Source: CAZTTG01 sp964615935
Lineage (GTDB): Bacteria > Planctomycetota > UBA1135 > GCA-002686595
DNA length: 64,000 nucleotides
Assembly: GCA_964615935.1 (NCBI GenBank)
Contig: CAZTTG010000012.1
Coordinates: 1-64,000 of the forward strand
Reading direction: 5' to 3'
Shown: positions 17,216 through 26,440 of the stretch, one piece after another
How the letters are laid out: each line of letters opens with the position of its first letter
Numbering within the stretch: position 1 is the stretch's first letter
Notes under the pieces: model-generated
The model's database searches: none
The model's input: only the letters and a program-made list of their open reading frames with translations
Told to the model about the DNA's origin: nothing
Position numbers and translations under genes: made by a program

Positions 17216-18457
17216 GTGAGTAGCTTCCGGTACGCGGCCAAGAAACAGGGCGGGCAGACGGTCGAGGGGACCATCGAGGCGGCCAGCCGCAACGATGCCG
17301 TCGCCGAGCTGCGGCGCAAGAACCTGGTGGTGCTGAGACTCGACACGGTGGCCGGACGCGGGGGAGGCGCGAAGCGGGCGCAGGCGCGGCCCTGGTCGGC
17401 CAAGGGGCGAGCCCGGGCCACCAAGACTGAGCTGGTGCTCTTCACGCGCCAGCTCGCGACCATGGTCAGCTCCGGCCTGGCGCTGCTCGAGGCCATCGAC
17501 GTCCTGGGGGAGCAGGCCGAGACCGCCGGCATGCGGGCCACCTGCGGGAAGCTCTCCAGCGAGCTGCGCGCCGGCTCCGACCTGTCCAGCGCCATGGAGA
17601 CCTGTCCCAAGGTCTTCAACGAGCTGTACGTCAGCATGGTGAGGGCCGGCGAGGCCTCGGGGCAGATGGACGTCATCCTCGAGCGCCTGGCCGACTACCA
17701 GGAGTCCACCCAGGCCCTGACCCGCGAGATCCGGGCGGCCATGACCTACCCGGTCATCTCGCTGGTCCTGGTGCTGGGCATCACCGCCTTCCTGATGCTG
17801 GGGGTGGTGCCCACCTTCCGGACGGTCTTCGACAGCCTGGAGCAGGACCTCCCGGCCCTGACCGAGTACGTGCTGCAGACCGCCGACTGGCTCAAGGGCA
17901 ACTGGCCCTTCGTCCTCTTCGGCGGCCTCGGGGCGGGGATTTCCCTGCTCATGCTGATGAAGACCCCCTCCGGGCGCGGCTTCTTCGACCGCTTCGTACT
18001 GAAGGTGCCGGTCTTCGGCCCCCTGGTGCGCAAGGTGGCCCTGGCGCGCTTCTCGCGCACCTTCGCCACCCTGGTCCGCTCGGGCGTTCCCATCATGGGC
18101 ACCCTGGACATCGTGTCCGACACCGCGGGCAACACCGTGATCGCCAAGGCGGTGGCCGACTCCCGGGAGAGCGTCCGCAACGGGCAGCTCCTCTCGGAGC
18201 CTCTGGGCGCCAACCGGGTCTTCCCGCCCATGGTGGTGCGGATGATCTCGATCGGCGAGCGCACCGGCGCCCTGGAGTCGCTGCTGAAAAAGATTGCCGA
18301 GTTCTACGACGACCAGGTGAAGGCCGCCGTCAAGTCGCTCACCAGCCTGATCGAGCCGATCCTGATCACCTTCATGGGCATCATCGTCGGCGGGGTCGTG
18401 CTGTCGGTCTTCCTGCCGATTCTCGACATCGTCGGAAAATTGGGCCAGAGCGGATAA
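17216..18457 (+). CDS. pilC: Type IV pilus inner-membrane platform protein PilC (GspF family)
   Basis: 413 residues; GTG start with ACAGGTGG upstream. It forms the membrane platform that couples PilB/PilT to the growing pilus. The N-terminus FRYAAKKQGGQTVEGTIEA is the usual GspF start. Two T2SSF repeats are visible: about residues 75-200 (FTRQLATMVSSGLALLEAID) and about 280-400 (FSRTFATLVRSGVPIMGTLD). Three transmembrane segments are apparent, the last (ILITFMGIIVGGVVLSVFLP) at the C-terminus. It follows pilB by 18 bp in the same operon. Length is normal for the family. Confidence 0.94.
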   Translation: MSSFRYAAKKQGGQTVEGTIEAASRNDAVAELRRKNLVVLRLDTVAGRGGGAKRAQARPWSAKGRARATKTELVLFTRQLATMVSSGLALLEAIDVLGEQAETAGMRATCGKLSSELRAGSDLSSAMETCPKVFNELYVSMVRAGEASGQMDVILERLADYQESTQALTREIRAAMTYPVISLVLVLGITAFLMLGVVPTFRTVFDSLEQDLPALTEYVLQTADWLKGNWPFVLFGGLGAGISLLMLMKTPSGRGFFDRFVLKVPVFGPLVRKVALARFSRTFATLVRSGVPIMGTLDIVSDTAGNTVIAKAVADSRESVRNGQLLSEPLGANRVFPPMVVRMISIGERTGALESLLKKIAEFYDDQVKAAVKSLTSLIEPILITFMGIIVGGVVLSVFLPILDIVGKLGQSG

Positions 18458-18703
18458 AGATCGCCCGAGCCGGCAATCGATAGGTGTCGCCGGAGAGACC
18501 ACCTCTCCGCCCGGGGGCGACCGGGGTGGGAGGGTGGCCTGGCCGGCCCCGGTAGGGACCGGCTGGCAGGGTCGGCGCAGACAAGGCCGGCGCTGCCTCC
18601 AGCCCTCCGCGTGCCCCACTCCCGGGCGCGTGGTCACAGCCAGGGAGGCACCGGCGCGCTGGGGCGCGCCGGGGCCGGCACGAAACGGACGAAGCACACT
18701 CAC
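18458..18703. promoter_or_regulatory. Structured leader between pilC and pilA
   Basis: A 246-bp gap rich in inverted repeats. A nested helix lies near 18484-18522 (inner stem ggagag/ctctcc), and a perfect 9-bp hairpin at 18651-18672 (arms ccggcgcgc/gcgcgccgg, loop TGGG) sits about 32 nt before the pilA ATG. It could attenuate read-through from pilC or stabilise the abundant pilin mRNA. No known riboswitch consensus was recognised. Confidence 0.45.
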
Positions 18704-19438
18704 ATGATCCAGAGACGCAACAACGGGGGTTTCACCCTCATCGAGCTGATGATCGTGGTCGCGATCATCGCCATCATCGCATCCGTCGCGATTCCCAAAC
18801 TGATGAGCGCCCGCCTGTCGGCGAACGAGTCGGCGGCCATCGCGACGCTGCGCTCGCTCTCCTCGGCGCAGGCCCAGATCCAGTCCTCCTCGGCCATCGA
18901 CACCGACGCCGATGGCGGGGGCGAGTACGGCTACTTCGGGGAGCTCTCGGGCGCCGACCCGCTGCGAGTCAGCGCCGCCGGCGTGCCCGCCGCGGGCGCC
19001 GCGGGGACCGACGAGCTGACCCCCTCGGTCCTCTCGGCCGCTTTCGGCAACGTGGCCGCCAGCGTCGTGGTCCGCTCGGGCTACGTCTTCCAGATCTGGC
19101 TGCCCGCTCCCACCGCGGCCGGCCTGACGCCGGCCGTGGCCGAGGACGTCGGCGGCGGCAAGGGGGCCGCGCCCTTCCCCGATGCCGACAACAACGAGAT
19201 CCTGTGGTGCGCCTACGCCTGGCCGCTGCAGGCGACCTCCTCGGGCAACCGCGCCTTCTTCATCAACCAGGAAGGCGACCTGCTCATGACCCAAAACCGC
19301 GGCGCCGCGGCCTACTCCGCGGCCGCCGGCGGACCGGCCTTCGACGCGGTCTTCTCGGTGGCCACCGACATGGCCTCGCCGCTGGGCATCAACGGCGTGG
19401 CCGCGGTCGACGGCAACACCTGGGTGCCGGTCCAGTAG
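18704..19438 (+). CDS. pilA: Type IV pilin / prepilin-like protein
   Basis: 244 residues. A short positively charged leader (MIQRRNNGG) is followed by the prepilin motif GFTLIELMIVVAIIAIIASV. Cleavage is expected between Gly9 and Phe10, with Glu5 of the mature protein conserved and the first 25 or so mature residues forming the hydrophobic N-terminal helix. PilD at 10079 is the likely processing enzyme. The remainder is a globular domain with no evident C-terminal disulfide pair, larger than many minor pilins. Position after pilC and the single copy suggest the major pilin, though a pseudopilin of a type II-like secretion system cannot be excluded. The ATG has only a weak GAAGC-type ribosome binding site. 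Confidence 0.88.
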   Translation: MIQRRNNGGFTLIELMIVVAIIAIIASVAIPKLMSARLSANESAAIATLRSLSSAQAQIQSSSAIDTDADGGGEYGYFGELSGADPLRVSAAGVPAAGAAGTDELTPSVLSAAFGNVAASVVVRSGYVFQIWLPAPTAAGLTPAVAEDVGGGKGAAPFPDADNNEILWCAYAWPLQATSSGNRAFFINQEGDLLMTQNRGAAAYSAAAGGPAFDAVFSVATDMASPLGINGVAAVDGNTWVPVQ

Positions 19439-19568
19439 GCTCCATCGCCGGATGGCGGGGGTCCCGCGCCCCCGCCCTGCGGCACCACGGCAGGCTACGG
19501 CCTGGTCCACGAGCTGGCCCCATTCGCATGGGCGCCGGGAGACCCTCCGGGGCTCCCGGCGCCCGTTC

Positions 19569-20336
19569 CTATTCCCGCGGCAGCCCGAACAGCCGCGCGG
19601 CGTTGCGGCTGGTGAGCTCGGCCAGCTCGGTTGGGTCCTCGCCGCGCTCGGCGGCGACGCGCTCGAGGACCTCGCGCACGAAGGCCGGCTCGTTGCGGCG
19701 GCCGCGGCGGCCCTGGGGGGACAGGAAGGGGGAGTCGGTCTCGACCAGGAGGCGCTCGGCCGGGACGGAGCGGGCGGCGGCGCGGTTGGCCTCGCTGGCG
19801 GGGTAGGTCACCACGCCCGAGAAGGAGATGTACAGGCCCAGCTCCAGGTAGGGGGGTAGCTCGGCCGCGCCCATGGTGTAGCAGTGCATCACCCCGCAGA
19901 GGCCCGGGTGCTCGGAGAGGAGCCGCACCGCGTCCTCGTGGGCGTCGCGGCAGTGCACCACCACCGGCTTGTCGAGCTGGCCGGCGAGCTCGAGCTGCCA
20001 GCGGAAGCACTCGAGCTGGGCGGCGCGGGGGGAGTACTCCTTGAAGTAGTCCAGGCCCGTCTCGCCCACCGCGACGCAGTCCGGGCGCCGGCACAGCTCC
20101 TCGATCCGGGCTCGGGAGCGGGCGTCGGCGCCCGCCGCGTCGTGGGGGTGGATGCCGGCGACCGCGAAGAGGTCGGGATCGCCGGCCGCCAGCCCGAGGG
20201 CCTGCTCCGAGGTGTCGGGGTCGGTGCCCACCAGCACCACCCGGCCGACCCCCGCCTCCCGGGCGCGGGCCAGCACCTCGGCCCGGTCGGCGTCGTAGCT
20301 CTCCCACCAGAGGTGGGCGTGGCTGTCGGTGATCAC
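19569..20336 (-). CDS. tatD: TatD-family metal-dependent DNase
   Basis: 255 residues, the normal TatD length. The GTG start overlaps the stop codon of the upstream HEAT-like lipoprotein gene (GTGA), giving the family's usual N-terminus ITDSHAHLWW. Metal-binding motifs of the TIM-barrel hydrolase are all present: DSHAHL (HxH), AGIHPHDA, GETGLDYF, VVHCRDA, MHCYTMG and ETDSPFL. Members act as 3'-5' exonucleases or other phosphoester hydrolases in DNA repair and turnover. Coupling to a lipoprotein gene is unusual and gives no direct functional clue. Confidence 0.93.
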   Translation of the reverse strand: MITDSHAHLWWESYDADRAEVLARAREAGVGRVVLVGTDPDTSEQALGLAAGDPDLFAVAGIHPHDAAGADARSRARIEELCRRPDCVAVGETGLDYFKEYSPRAAQLECFRWQLELAGQLDKPVVVHCRDAHEDAVRLLSEHPGLCGVMHCYTMGAAELPPYLELGLYISFSGVVTYPASEANRAAARSVPAERLLVETDSPFLSPQGRRGRRNEPAFVREVLERVAAERGEDPTELAELTSRNAARLFGLPRE

Positions 20337-21208
20337 TCGCAGTGCTCGCGCAGGAAGTCCGCCAGGGTCTCCAGGAAGACCGGGTTGGTCTCCCGGTCGG
20401 CCACGCGCTCCAGGACGGCGCAGGCCTCGTCCTTCGGCAGGAGCTTCACGATGGCCTGGGCCGCCTTGATCCGCAACAGACCGTCCGGGCCCGACTCCAC
20501 CAGGACCTCCTCCAGGGCCATCCGGCTGATCGAGCCCTTCACCTCGCCCAGCGCGTCCACCGCCACGTAGCGCGCCGTGGGATTCTGGAAGAGGTTGGTG
20601 GCCACGTCCGCCAGCACCTGCGCGTCCGGCTCGCCCAGCGAGCGGGAGGCGAGCAGCCAGGCCCTCAGGAGGAACTCCGGGTGCGGCAGGGTCTGCTGCG
20701 GACGGGTGTCGACCACCATGGGGGTCAGGAGATCCACCGCCGCCTGCGGCGAGGTCTCCGCCAGGATCCGGGCCGCCTCGGTGCGCACGTCCATCCCCGC
20801 CGATCGGTAGTGGCACACCAGGTGCTCGAGCACGGGCCGGGCCAGGTCGGGCGCGCAGTGGGAGGCGATCTCGAGGAGGGCCACCCGCGTCTGCGAGGGC
20901 TCGGCCGGCCGGGCGTTGAACACCGCCAGGGCCTCGCGCCCCAGGACCGGATCCCCCGCCCGCAGCGACTTCATGAGCTCCCGCCGGCGGTGGAGCGCGG
21001 CGTCGTGCACGTCGCTCGTCAGGGTGAGGTCCACGGGCTCGAGAGCCTCGAAGAGCTCGTCGATCCGGGCCCGGGCCGCCGCCACCTGCTCCTCCGTGGG
21101 CCCGGTGGGGGCGGGAGGGGCCGGCTCCTCACAGGCGGATGCGACCGCCAAGCACAGGGCCAGGCCCAGGGCGGGGACGCGGAGTGCGTGCGGTTTCGCT
21201 CGCTGCAT
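20333..21208 (-). CDS. HEAT-like repeat lipoprotein
   Basis: 291 residues from the ATG at 21208, chosen because AAGGA lies about 10 nt upstream and because it gives a compact signal peptide (MQRAKPHALRVPALGLALCL) ending at VASAC, with the predicted lipidated Cys about residue 26. An Ala/Pro-rich linker is followed by alpha-helical repeats of HEAT type (EAARILAETSPQAAVDLL; AVDALGEVKGSISRMALEEV; IKAAQAIVKLLPKDEACAVL). Such solenoids bind proteins; no catalytic site is seen. The stop overlaps the tatD start. It is divergent from the giant lipoprotein at 21638. Confidence 0.75.
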   Translation of the reverse strand: MQRAKPHALRVPALGLALCLAVASACEEPAPPAPTGPTEEQVAAARARIDELFEALEPVDLTLTSDVHDAALHRRRELMKSLRAGDPVLGREALAVFNARPAEPSQTRVALLEIASHCAPDLARPVLEHLVCHYRSAGMDVRTEAARILAETSPQAAVDLLTPMVVDTRPQQTLPHPEFLLRAWLLASRSLGEPDAQVLADVATNLFQNPTARYVAVDALGEVKGSISRMALEEVLVESGPDGLLRIKAAQAIVKLLPKDEACAVLERVADRETNPVFLETLADFLREHCE

Positions 21209-21637
21209 GTGCGATTTCCTTGGGTGGGCGTTGCTCCCGGTGGCCACCGGCGGAGGTCCGGGGCCAGGGGGGTCGCGGAGGGGGGAGGGTGCGATTCCCG
21301 GCCCCCCTGGTGCCGGAGCCTGTCGGCACGGGATTTGTTCGCCAGGTCCGACGGAGCCGGCGGGATTCTGCCCCACGGAAGGGGGCGGGAGAGCACCTTT
21401 TCGCGCAAGTTTCGGGCCCCGCTGCGGCCCCCGGGCGCGGGTCTCCGAGGCGCTCGGGGCCCATTGGCGCGGCTAGGGACTGGGCCCCGCTGCCGAGCCT
21501 CCCTATATTGCCTGTTCTCGCACCCCCTTCCGCGTCCGCGAAGGGGCCCCGCGAGGGGCGGTCTCCGCCCCACCGGGGCCGTCCCACCGGTCCGGACGCG
21601 ATCGACCACGACCCCCTCATCCGTAGCAGGGAAGACC
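21209..21637. other. Divergent intergenic region
   Basis: A 429-bp gap between two divergently read lipoprotein genes. The only clear feature is an AT-rich hexamer TATATT at 21514-21519, a good -10 match that stands out in GC-rich DNA, about 120 bp before the plus-strand ATG. No convincing -35 and no gene were seen. Confidence 0.5.
21514..21519 (+). promoter_or_regulatory. Candidate -10 box (TATATT)
   Basis: TATATT in a very GC-rich intergenic region, upstream of the giant lipoprotein at 21638. It implies a leader of roughly 110 nt. No matching -35 hexamer was found. Confidence 0.4.
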
Positions 21638-24600
21638 ATGAAGCGACTGGCTTGGAATGCACTGGCGGCGAGCGCCCTGGCCCTGGCAGCAGGCTGCTCC
21701 AGCGGCGGCGGCGGCGGCGGTCAGGCGATGTACATAGCGAGCTCCAACCTGGGATGCACGAACGGGAAGGGGGGCGTCCAGGTCAGCTGCAGCGAGATCA
21801 ACACCTACCTCAACAAGGATCTCGCCATCGCCTTCTCGGAGGCGGTGAACTTCGCCACGGTGGAGAACGCCAGCTTCCAGGTGGTGAACGTCAACACCGG
21901 TCTGATGCCGCCGCACAACTTCGTGATGACGGCCAATCCCAACCGGGTGATCTTCAGGCCCGATCTCTCCTTCGATCCCTTCGGCAATCCGCTGTTCGGA
22001 TTCGAGCCGGATCAGTCCTACGAGATCCACGTCCATGGAACGGCGCAGGGTGACAACCCGCCCTTCATCACCAGCACCAGCGGCAAGGAGAACGCCAGCC
22101 GCCTGATGCACACGATCATCACCGACCGGGGGATCAGCGACCCGGTGCCGGGTGCCGCCGCGGGGACCGTCTTCGTGGGCCTGTGGGATCCGGTGTCCAA
22201 GCAGTGCCTCAACAAGGTCCTGGCCCAGGGCCTGACGGCCGTCCCGCTCGACTACGGAATCTGCATCGAGTTCGACGACCTCATGAACCTGAGCACGGTG
22301 GTCATCCCCTCGACCGGGCAGGCCCCCTTCATCGACGTCATGGTGGACCCCGACGGCGACCCCGGCAACCCCAGCGACCAGGTGGAGCTGTTCGGCACCT
22401 TCTACTACGACGTCGACCTGAACCAGCTCAAGACCATCGTCAACTTCGAGCCGGCCACCGGCCTGCCCAGCGGCGGCTTCCTCCAGGCGGTCAAGCGCAA
22501 GATCGTGGTGAAGCTGGGCGAGGACATCCAGGACCTGGTGGGCAACAAGCTCAGCAACCCGGGCCCGGTGTGGTTCGAGCCGGAGGTCATCCAGTTCCCG
22601 CCGGAGAACCTGAGCGAGGACTTCGCCGACGACTCCAACGAGGACGAACAGCACTCCGGCGGCGACATGTGGGCCGCGACCAAGCCGGCGCCCCTGGCGG
22701 GCGGGATGATGGGCCTGGGCACGGGCGGCGGCTCCGGGCGCCTGGGCGACCTCCTCATCGGCACCGGTGGGGTGGAGACCTTCTACACCAGCCCCATGCG
22801 GGCCGAGGGCTTCCTCGAGGTCAAGGGGAACCCGAACGAGGGCGACACCTTCACCCTCGACGGCCAGACCTTCAAGATCTGCGAGGACACCGCCGTCTGC
22901 CCCGGCGGCATCCCGATCCAGCTGGAGCCCGAGACCTTCTACACCGTCGACCGGATGGTCACCGAGCTCAACGACCAGAGCTGGAGCCTGCCCGTCACCT
23001 TCTCCTACCGGCTGCTGGACGCCGGCGGGCCCGAGTACGAGATCGTCATCCGGGCCGACGACCCCGGCCCCGCGGGCAATGACTTCACCCTGGACGACGT
23101 GGAATCCCTGGTGATGAGCCTCAGCGGGACCACCCTGGACGGGGGCTCGGACGGGATGAACTTCCCCGGCCGCCAGGGCCTGACCAACTTCGACTTCCAG
23201 ACCACCCCCGGCGGGACGCCGCCGGTCATCACCGTGGAGGACGGGACCTTCGAGTTCGCCACGGTTCAGCTGGACGCCGGCGGACTGCTGATCATCGAGG
23301 GCGATAACTCGGCCCGGGTCTTCTCCCGCGGCATGTTCACCGTGGCCAACGGAGCCCTGATCGACGTGTCCGGCGAGACCCCCGGGGAGTACCTCTCCGA
23401 CGCGCTCGACGGACAGAGAAGCGGACGCGGCGGACCCAATGGCGGCGACGGGGGTGCGGGTGCTGACCGCCGGGACAACTCCGGCTCGGTCGGATCCGCG
23501 GGTCTGATGTCCATCCCGCCCGCGGGCAACTTCCACCAGGGCGGCGTGGTGAACCCGGGCTACAACATCACCGGCAGCAATGGCCAGGGCGTGGGCCGAT
23601 TGGGCGCGGTGGCCTCCGGGCCCGGCGGGAAGCACTACCCCGAGCTGCTGCCTCCCACCCGCATCAACCTGCAGGATCTGGGTGGCAACCTGCCCACCTG
23701 CGAATCCGAGCAGGTGGGTGCTCCCGGAGGCGGGGGCGCCTACGCCGCCGACGGCGGGCTGGGGGTCGGAAAGGTGCCCCTGGGCCTGGAGACGGACTCC
23801 CTGGGTCGCTCCAACACGCCCGCCGACACCGCGGGCGGCGACTCGACCCAGGCCGGCATCGAGCCTCCCAGCCAGCCCCACAACGTGCGGACGCTGAACC
23901 CGACCAAGGGCTACCTGCGGGGCGGCTCCGGCGGCGGCGGCGCCGGCATGTGCCTGAAGCAGACCCAGACCGACGACGCCAGCGGTCAGTGCACGATCGA
24001 CACCGATCCCCACGGGACTCCCGCCGGCGACGACGAGATCATCGCCTACCACACCCCCAACGGCTGTGCCGGCGGCGGCGGCGGCGGCGCCTTCCAGGGC
24101 CACGCCGGCAACTTCATGTCCGTCGCCGGCCGGATCGATGCCTCGGGCGGCGCCGGTGGATACGCCAGCGACTTCACCAGCGCCAGCTCCTCGCCCTTCT
24201 CCATCGCCTCCAACCCCGGCGGCGGCGGCTCGGGCGGCGCGGTCCTGCTGCAGGCCTTCTCCATGTCGGTGGCCCCGGTCGCCGGTCGGCTCAGCGTGAT
24301 GGGGGGCCTGGGCGGCCAGAGCGCCTCTCCCCTGGCCCTGTCCACCGGCGGCGAGGGCGGCCACGGCCTGGTGCGGCTGGAGCAGTTCGGCGGCGGGCTG
24401 GACGCGGACCTGCTCTACGCCTCCATCGATCCCCAGATCGATCCCATGGGCCTGGGCTACTCCGACGTCCTCAGCCTCGGCTCGGTCGTCCTGAAGCGCA
24501 GCCTGCCGCGCTCCTTCCAGGGGGCGCAGTCCTGCTGGATGAAGCCGCAGGGCAGCTACTTCGCCCTGAACTTCGACGAGGACGACCTCAGCGATCCCAA

Positions 24601-25030
24601 TCCGGCGAACCACGTCTACGCCTGGGACATGACCCTGGTCATGGACCTCGGCGTCGGGCCGGTCGAGTACTCCTACCGCAACCCCAACGACCCGGGCTAC
24701 CCGCTCGCGCAGTCCTTCCAGACCTTCTGGGGCGACCTCCTCAACCGCGATCTGGGCGGAGGCGAGACGGGGGCTCCGGTGATCGTTCGCTTCCAGGGCG
24801 CGAAGGCCGTCAAGTCCATCACCGACTTCTGCGACGTGATCCTGACCGGTGGCGAGGCGCACATCCAGCCGACCTCGCTCACCCCCTGGGTGAGGCACCC
24901 CTCGGAGCTGAACGAATTCAACCCGCCCCCGGACATGATCCGCTTCGTGGTGGTCTACGACGCCAGCCACGATGGCCTGATGGACGTGCGGGGGATCACT
25001 GACGTGGGCATCTCGGTCACCCCCGACTGA
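21638..25030 (+). CDS. Giant Ig-like/glycine-rich surface lipoprotein (third member)
   Basis: 1130 residues; ATG preceded by AGCAGGGAAG. The signal peptide ends in the lipobox LAAGC (Cys20), followed by SSGGGGGG, the same linker as in paralogues A and B. Residues about 50-165 and 210-330 are two Ig-like units (DLAIAFSEAVNFATVENAS; ICIEFDDLMNLSTVVIPS). Residues about 480-930 are glycine-rich and solenoid-like (GGSGGAVLLQAFSMSV; GRGGPNGGDGGAGAD). The C-terminal 180 residues form another beta domain. Sequence is clearly diverged from A and B, so this is an older family member. It stands alone, with a terminator after it. Function is unknown; display on the outer membrane is inferred. Confidence 0.85.
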   Translation: MKRLAWNALAASALALAAGCSSGGGGGGQAMYIASSNLGCTNGKGGVQVSCSEINTYLNKDLAIAFSEAVNFATVENASFQVVNVNTGLMPPHNFVMTANPNRVIFRPDLSFDPFGNPLFGFEPDQSYEIHVHGTAQGDNPPFITSTSGKENASRLMHTIITDRGISDPVPGAAAGTVFVGLWDPVSKQCLNKVLAQGLTAVPLDYGICIEFDDLMNLSTVVIPSTGQAPFIDVMVDPDGDPGNPSDQVELFGTFYYDVDLNQLKTIVNFEPATGLPSGGFLQAVKRKIVVKLGEDIQDLVGNKLSNPGPVWFEPEVIQFPPENLSEDFADDSNEDEQHSGGDMWAATKPAPLAGGMMGLGTGGGSGRLGDLLIGTGGVETFYTSPMRAEGFLEVKGNPNEGDTFTLDGQTFKICEDTAVCPGGIPIQLEPETFYTVDRMVTELNDQSWSLPVTFSYRLLDAGGPEYEIVIRADDPGPAGNDFTLDDVESLVMSLSGTTLDGGSDGMNFPGRQGLTNFDFQTTPGGTPPVITVEDGTFEFATVQLDAGGLLIIEGDNSARVFSRGMFTVANGALIDVSGETPGEYLSDALDGQRSGRGGPNGGDGGAGADRRDNSGSVGSAGLMSIPPAGNFHQGGVVNPGYNITGSNGQGVGRLGAVASGPGGKHYPELLPPTRINLQDLGGNLPTCESEQVGAPGGGGAYAADGGLGVGKVPLGLETDSLGRSNTPADTAGGDSTQAGIEPPSQPHNVRTLNPTKGYLRGGSGGGGAGMCLKQTQTDDASGQCTIDTDPHGTPAGDDEIIAYHTPNGCAGGGGGGAFQGHAGNFMSVAGRIDASGGAGGYASDFTSASSSPFSIASNPGGGGSGGAVLLQAFSMSVAPVAGRLSVMGGLGGQSASPLALSTGGEGGHGLVRLEQFGGGLDADLLYASIDPQIDPMGLGYSDVLSLGSVVLKRSLPRSFQGAQSCWMKPQGSYFALNFDEDDLSDPNPANHVYAWDMTLVMDLGVGPVEYSYRNPNDPGYPLAQSFQTFWGDLLNRDLGGGETGAPVIVRFQGAKAVKSITDFCDVILTGGEAHIQPTSLTPWVRHPSELNEFNPPPDMIRFVVVYDASHDGLMDVRGITDVGISVTPD

Positions 25031-25039
25031 TCCTCCGGA

Positions 25040-26332
25040 GTGCCTGACCGAAGCGGCCGCCCGCGCCCGCGACCCCTCCTCCGAAGGGAGGAGGGGTCCG
25101 GCGGGAGGCCCCGGATCCTGGCCGCGCCGCGCCTCCTGCTCCGCGCCGGCGAGTGGGTGCAGGGCGGCGGCCTGCTCCTCGCCGGCGGTCGGATCCAGCG
25201 GGTCCTGTCCAGCCCCGCTTCCGTGCGCCGGGCCGTGCGCGCCGCCGGACGAGCCGCGGCGCGTCTCGAGGAGGGGGTGCTGACCGCCGGCTTCGTCGAC
25301 GCCCACGCCCACCTCGACCTCGGGGGGCTGCGCGGGCGCCTGCCGCCGGGGAGCGACTTCGCCGCCTGGGTCCGGGGGCTGCTCGCGCTGCGCGCCCGGC
25401 GCCGATCCTCTGCCCTCCGGCGGGACGCGATCCGGGGAGCCGACCGGCTGCTGGCCACGGGCACGACCACCGCCGGGGACGTCGACTCCACGGGGGCCGC
25501 TCTGGCCGCCCTCTCCCGGCATCCCCTCCGGCTGCGGCAGTACCGCGAGGTGCTCGACGCCCGGGACCCGGAGCGCACCGCCGTCGCCCTCCGCGGCCTG
25601 GCCCGAGCCCTCCCGCGGCGGGTCCGCCGCCTCGAGGGGATCTCCCCCCACGCGCCCTTCTCGGCGAGCGAGGAGCTCCTCGCGGGCTGCGCGGCCCTGG
25701 CCCGGCGGCGCGGGGCGGCGATCTCGATCCACTGGGCCGAGACCCCCTTCGAGCTTGAGTACCTCGAGCGCGGCCGGGGCCCCCTGGCCGCCGTCCTGGG
25801 GCCCTCGCCCGGCCGCCGCGGGCTGGATCTCCTCACCGAGGCGGGTCTCCTGGGCCCGCGCACCTCCCTGGTGCACGGCAACCGGCCGGCCCGGGGCGAC
25901 CCCGCCCGGATCTCGGCCGCCGGCGCCACCCTGGTGCACTGCCCCGGCAGCCACGCCTTCTTCGGGCGGGAGCCCTTTCCCATCGAGCGCTACCGACGCG
26001 CTCGGGCGAGGCTCGCCCTGGGGACCGACTCCCTGGCGAGCAACGCCGACCTGGATCTCCGCCGGGAGATGGCCCTCCTCCGCGGCGCGGCGCCCTGGCT
26101 GCCGCCCGCCGAGGTCTGGACCCTGGCCACCGAGGGAGGCGCCCGGGCGGTCGCGATGGAGGGAGAGGTGGGGGCGCTGGCGCCCGGGGCCTGGGCGGAC
26201 CTCGTGCTGCACCGCTGCGACGGCTCGAGCCCGCGGGCGCTCCTCGAGGAGCTCACCCTCGGGCGCTCGCGCATCGCGGGGGTCTGGATCGCGGGGAGGC
26301 GCTGGCGCGGGAGCGCCCCGGCGAGGGCCTGA
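25040..26332 (+). CDS. Amidohydrolase of the TrzA/SsnA (deaminase/chlorohydrolase) family
   Basis: 430 residues from the GTG at 25040. Family motifs are GFVDAHAHLDL (metal-binding HxH), SIHWAET, SLVHGN, LVHCPGSHAFFG and LGTDSLASNADLDL (catalytic Asp). These place it with cyclic deaminases that remove an amino group from purine-like or thioadenosine-type substrates. The GTDSLASN motif also occurs in aminofutalosine deaminases of menaquinone synthesis, so that role is possible but unproven. The first 25 codons contain a perfect terminator-like hairpin and are Arg/Pro-rich, so the true start may be further in, near the motif RILAAPRLLLRAGEWV, where only non-ATG codons are available. The substrate cannot be read from sequence. 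Confidence 0.8.
   Translation: MPDRSGRPRPRPLLRREEGSGGRPRILAAPRLLLRAGEWVQGGGLLLAGGRIQRVLSSPASVRRAVRAAGRAAARLEEGVLTAGFVDAHAHLDLGGLRGRLPPGSDFAAWVRGLLALRARRRSSALRRDAIRGADRLLATGTTTAGDVDSTGAALAALSRHPLRLRQYREVLDARDPERTAVALRGLARALPRRVRRLEGISPHAPFSASEELLAGCAALARRRGAAISIHWAETPFELEYLERGRGPLAAVLGPSPGRRGLDLLTEAGLLGPRTSLVHGNRPARGDPARISAAGATLVHCPGSHAFFGREPFPIERYRRARARLALGTDSLASNADLDLRREMALLRGAAPWLPPAEVWTLATEGGARAVAMEGEVGALAPGAWADLVLHRCDGSSPRALLEELTLGRSRIAGVWIAGRRWRGSAPARA
25071..25098 (+). terminator. Hairpin terminator after the third giant lipoprotein
   Basis: A perfect 12-bp stem (gacccctcctcc/ggaggaggggtc) with loop GAAG, 40 bp past the lipoprotein stop. It overlaps the first codons of the amidohydrolase frame as drawn, which weakens the GTG start at 25040. 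Confidence 0.6.
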
Positions 26333-26440
26333 GCGATTGGACCGGGCGCGAGCCGGCGGCATCGCCAACTCCTCCGTGCGCTGCGCGCCCGGGACGGTTA
26401 CCTTCTCCCGAATGGTCGTCCCCAGCCACAGGAGGGCGGG

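Noticed and set aside
18555..18590. Sigma-54-type promoter (TGGCA-N-GC) before pilA
   Set aside because: A GG-N10-GC spacing exists, but the -12 element does not match TTGC and such patterns are frequent by chance at this GC content.
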